A DNA stretch of 41,667 nt, from IMG/VR virus record IMGVR_UViG_3300033273_000279, positions 1 to 41,667 of that record; one strand, 5' to 3'. This document shows, in pieces, positions 41,585-41,667 of this stretch. Within the stretch, counting starts at the first letter, position 1. The number at the start of each line of letters is the position of its first letter. The position numbers and the translations under genes are program-made. The notes below the pieces were generated by a model. It did no database searches. It was not told where the DNA came from and saw only the letters and a list, made by a program, of their open reading frames with translations. This stretch comes from a virus.

Positions 41585-41667
41585 TCAATAGTCCATTCTG
41601 TCACACATATCAGGATGTTTCCTGAGGAAATTATGAACGTAGGCATCTGTGTCTACGCTCATAGTAT
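41585..41667 (-). CDS. C-terminal fragment or small minus-strand gene at the window edge
   Basis: An open frame runs from the window edge to TGA at 41585. An ATG at 41662 would give 25 residues (MSVDTDAYVHNFLRKHPDMC, then DRMDY); the frame is open further upstream to the edge, so this may instead be the end of a longer gene. The upstream sequence needed to judge a ribosome site is outside the window. Not recognised. Confidence 0.35.
   Translation of the reverse strand, partial: TMSVDTDAYVHNFLRKHPDMCDRMDY

Overview
The window is a piece of a T4-like cyanomyovirus genome (a myovirus of marine Synechococcus or Prochlorococcus). This rests on T4-type tail and baseplate proteins (gp4, gp5, gp26, gp27-like, gp48, gp53, gp54-like), on several copies of the T4-type late promoter motif (TATAAATA or CTAAATA), and on cyanobacterial cargo: a CpeT-type phycobiliprotein lyase, a 2OG-Fe(II) oxygenase, a phage glutaredoxin and a small tRNA cluster. 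No integrase, insertion sequence, CRISPR array or rRNA was seen.

Layout. Positions 1-1163 hold small minus-strand genes of unknown function. Positions 1163-25313 are one long minus-strand late operon for adhesion and tail fibres. It starts at a perfect TATAAATA promoter and encodes a 4,896-residue modular fibre protein, three tail-collar-domain fibres (886, 443 and 1,311 aa), a 2OG oxygenase, a tail-assembly chaperone-like protein and a 121-aa protein. Positions 25385-27702 are a compact accessory cluster on the minus strand: tRNA-Asn, tRNA-Ala, tRNA-Thr and tRNA-Leu interleaved with cpeT, five small unknown genes and a glutaredoxin. It is served by a consensus sigma-70 promoter, an extended -10 element and a late promoter. 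Positions 27733-28326 hold an isolated secreted, putative outer-membrane beta-barrel gene with a structured leader and a clear terminator. Positions 28325-38458 (minus) are the baseplate hub operon: gp54-like tube initiator, gp26, a tape-measure-like protein, gp27-like hub, a CP12-like small protein, gp5 and a separate beta-helical spike. From 38490 the plus strand carries gp4, an unassigned protein, gp48 and gp53, transcribed divergently from two late promoters that face each other.

The most notable observation is at the 3' end of gene 26 (36610-36798). A canonical -1 frameshift signal (T TTT TTC, 8-nt spacer, 8-bp stem-loop) sits at the stop codon and opens a 60-codon reading frame that ends in a TAATG overlap with the next gene. 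That extension is itself interrupted by an in-frame TAG after 20 codons, with coding sequence continuing after it. None of the four tRNAs seen is an amber suppressor. Other points of interest are a CP12-like C-terminus encoded inside the baseplate operon, a degenerate and apparently circularly permuted M23-peptidase signature in the tape-measure-like protein, a gp5 that has lost lysozyme and gained Calx-beta-like domains, hairpins filling the tRNA spacers, and a 30-bp palindromic intergenic element present twice.
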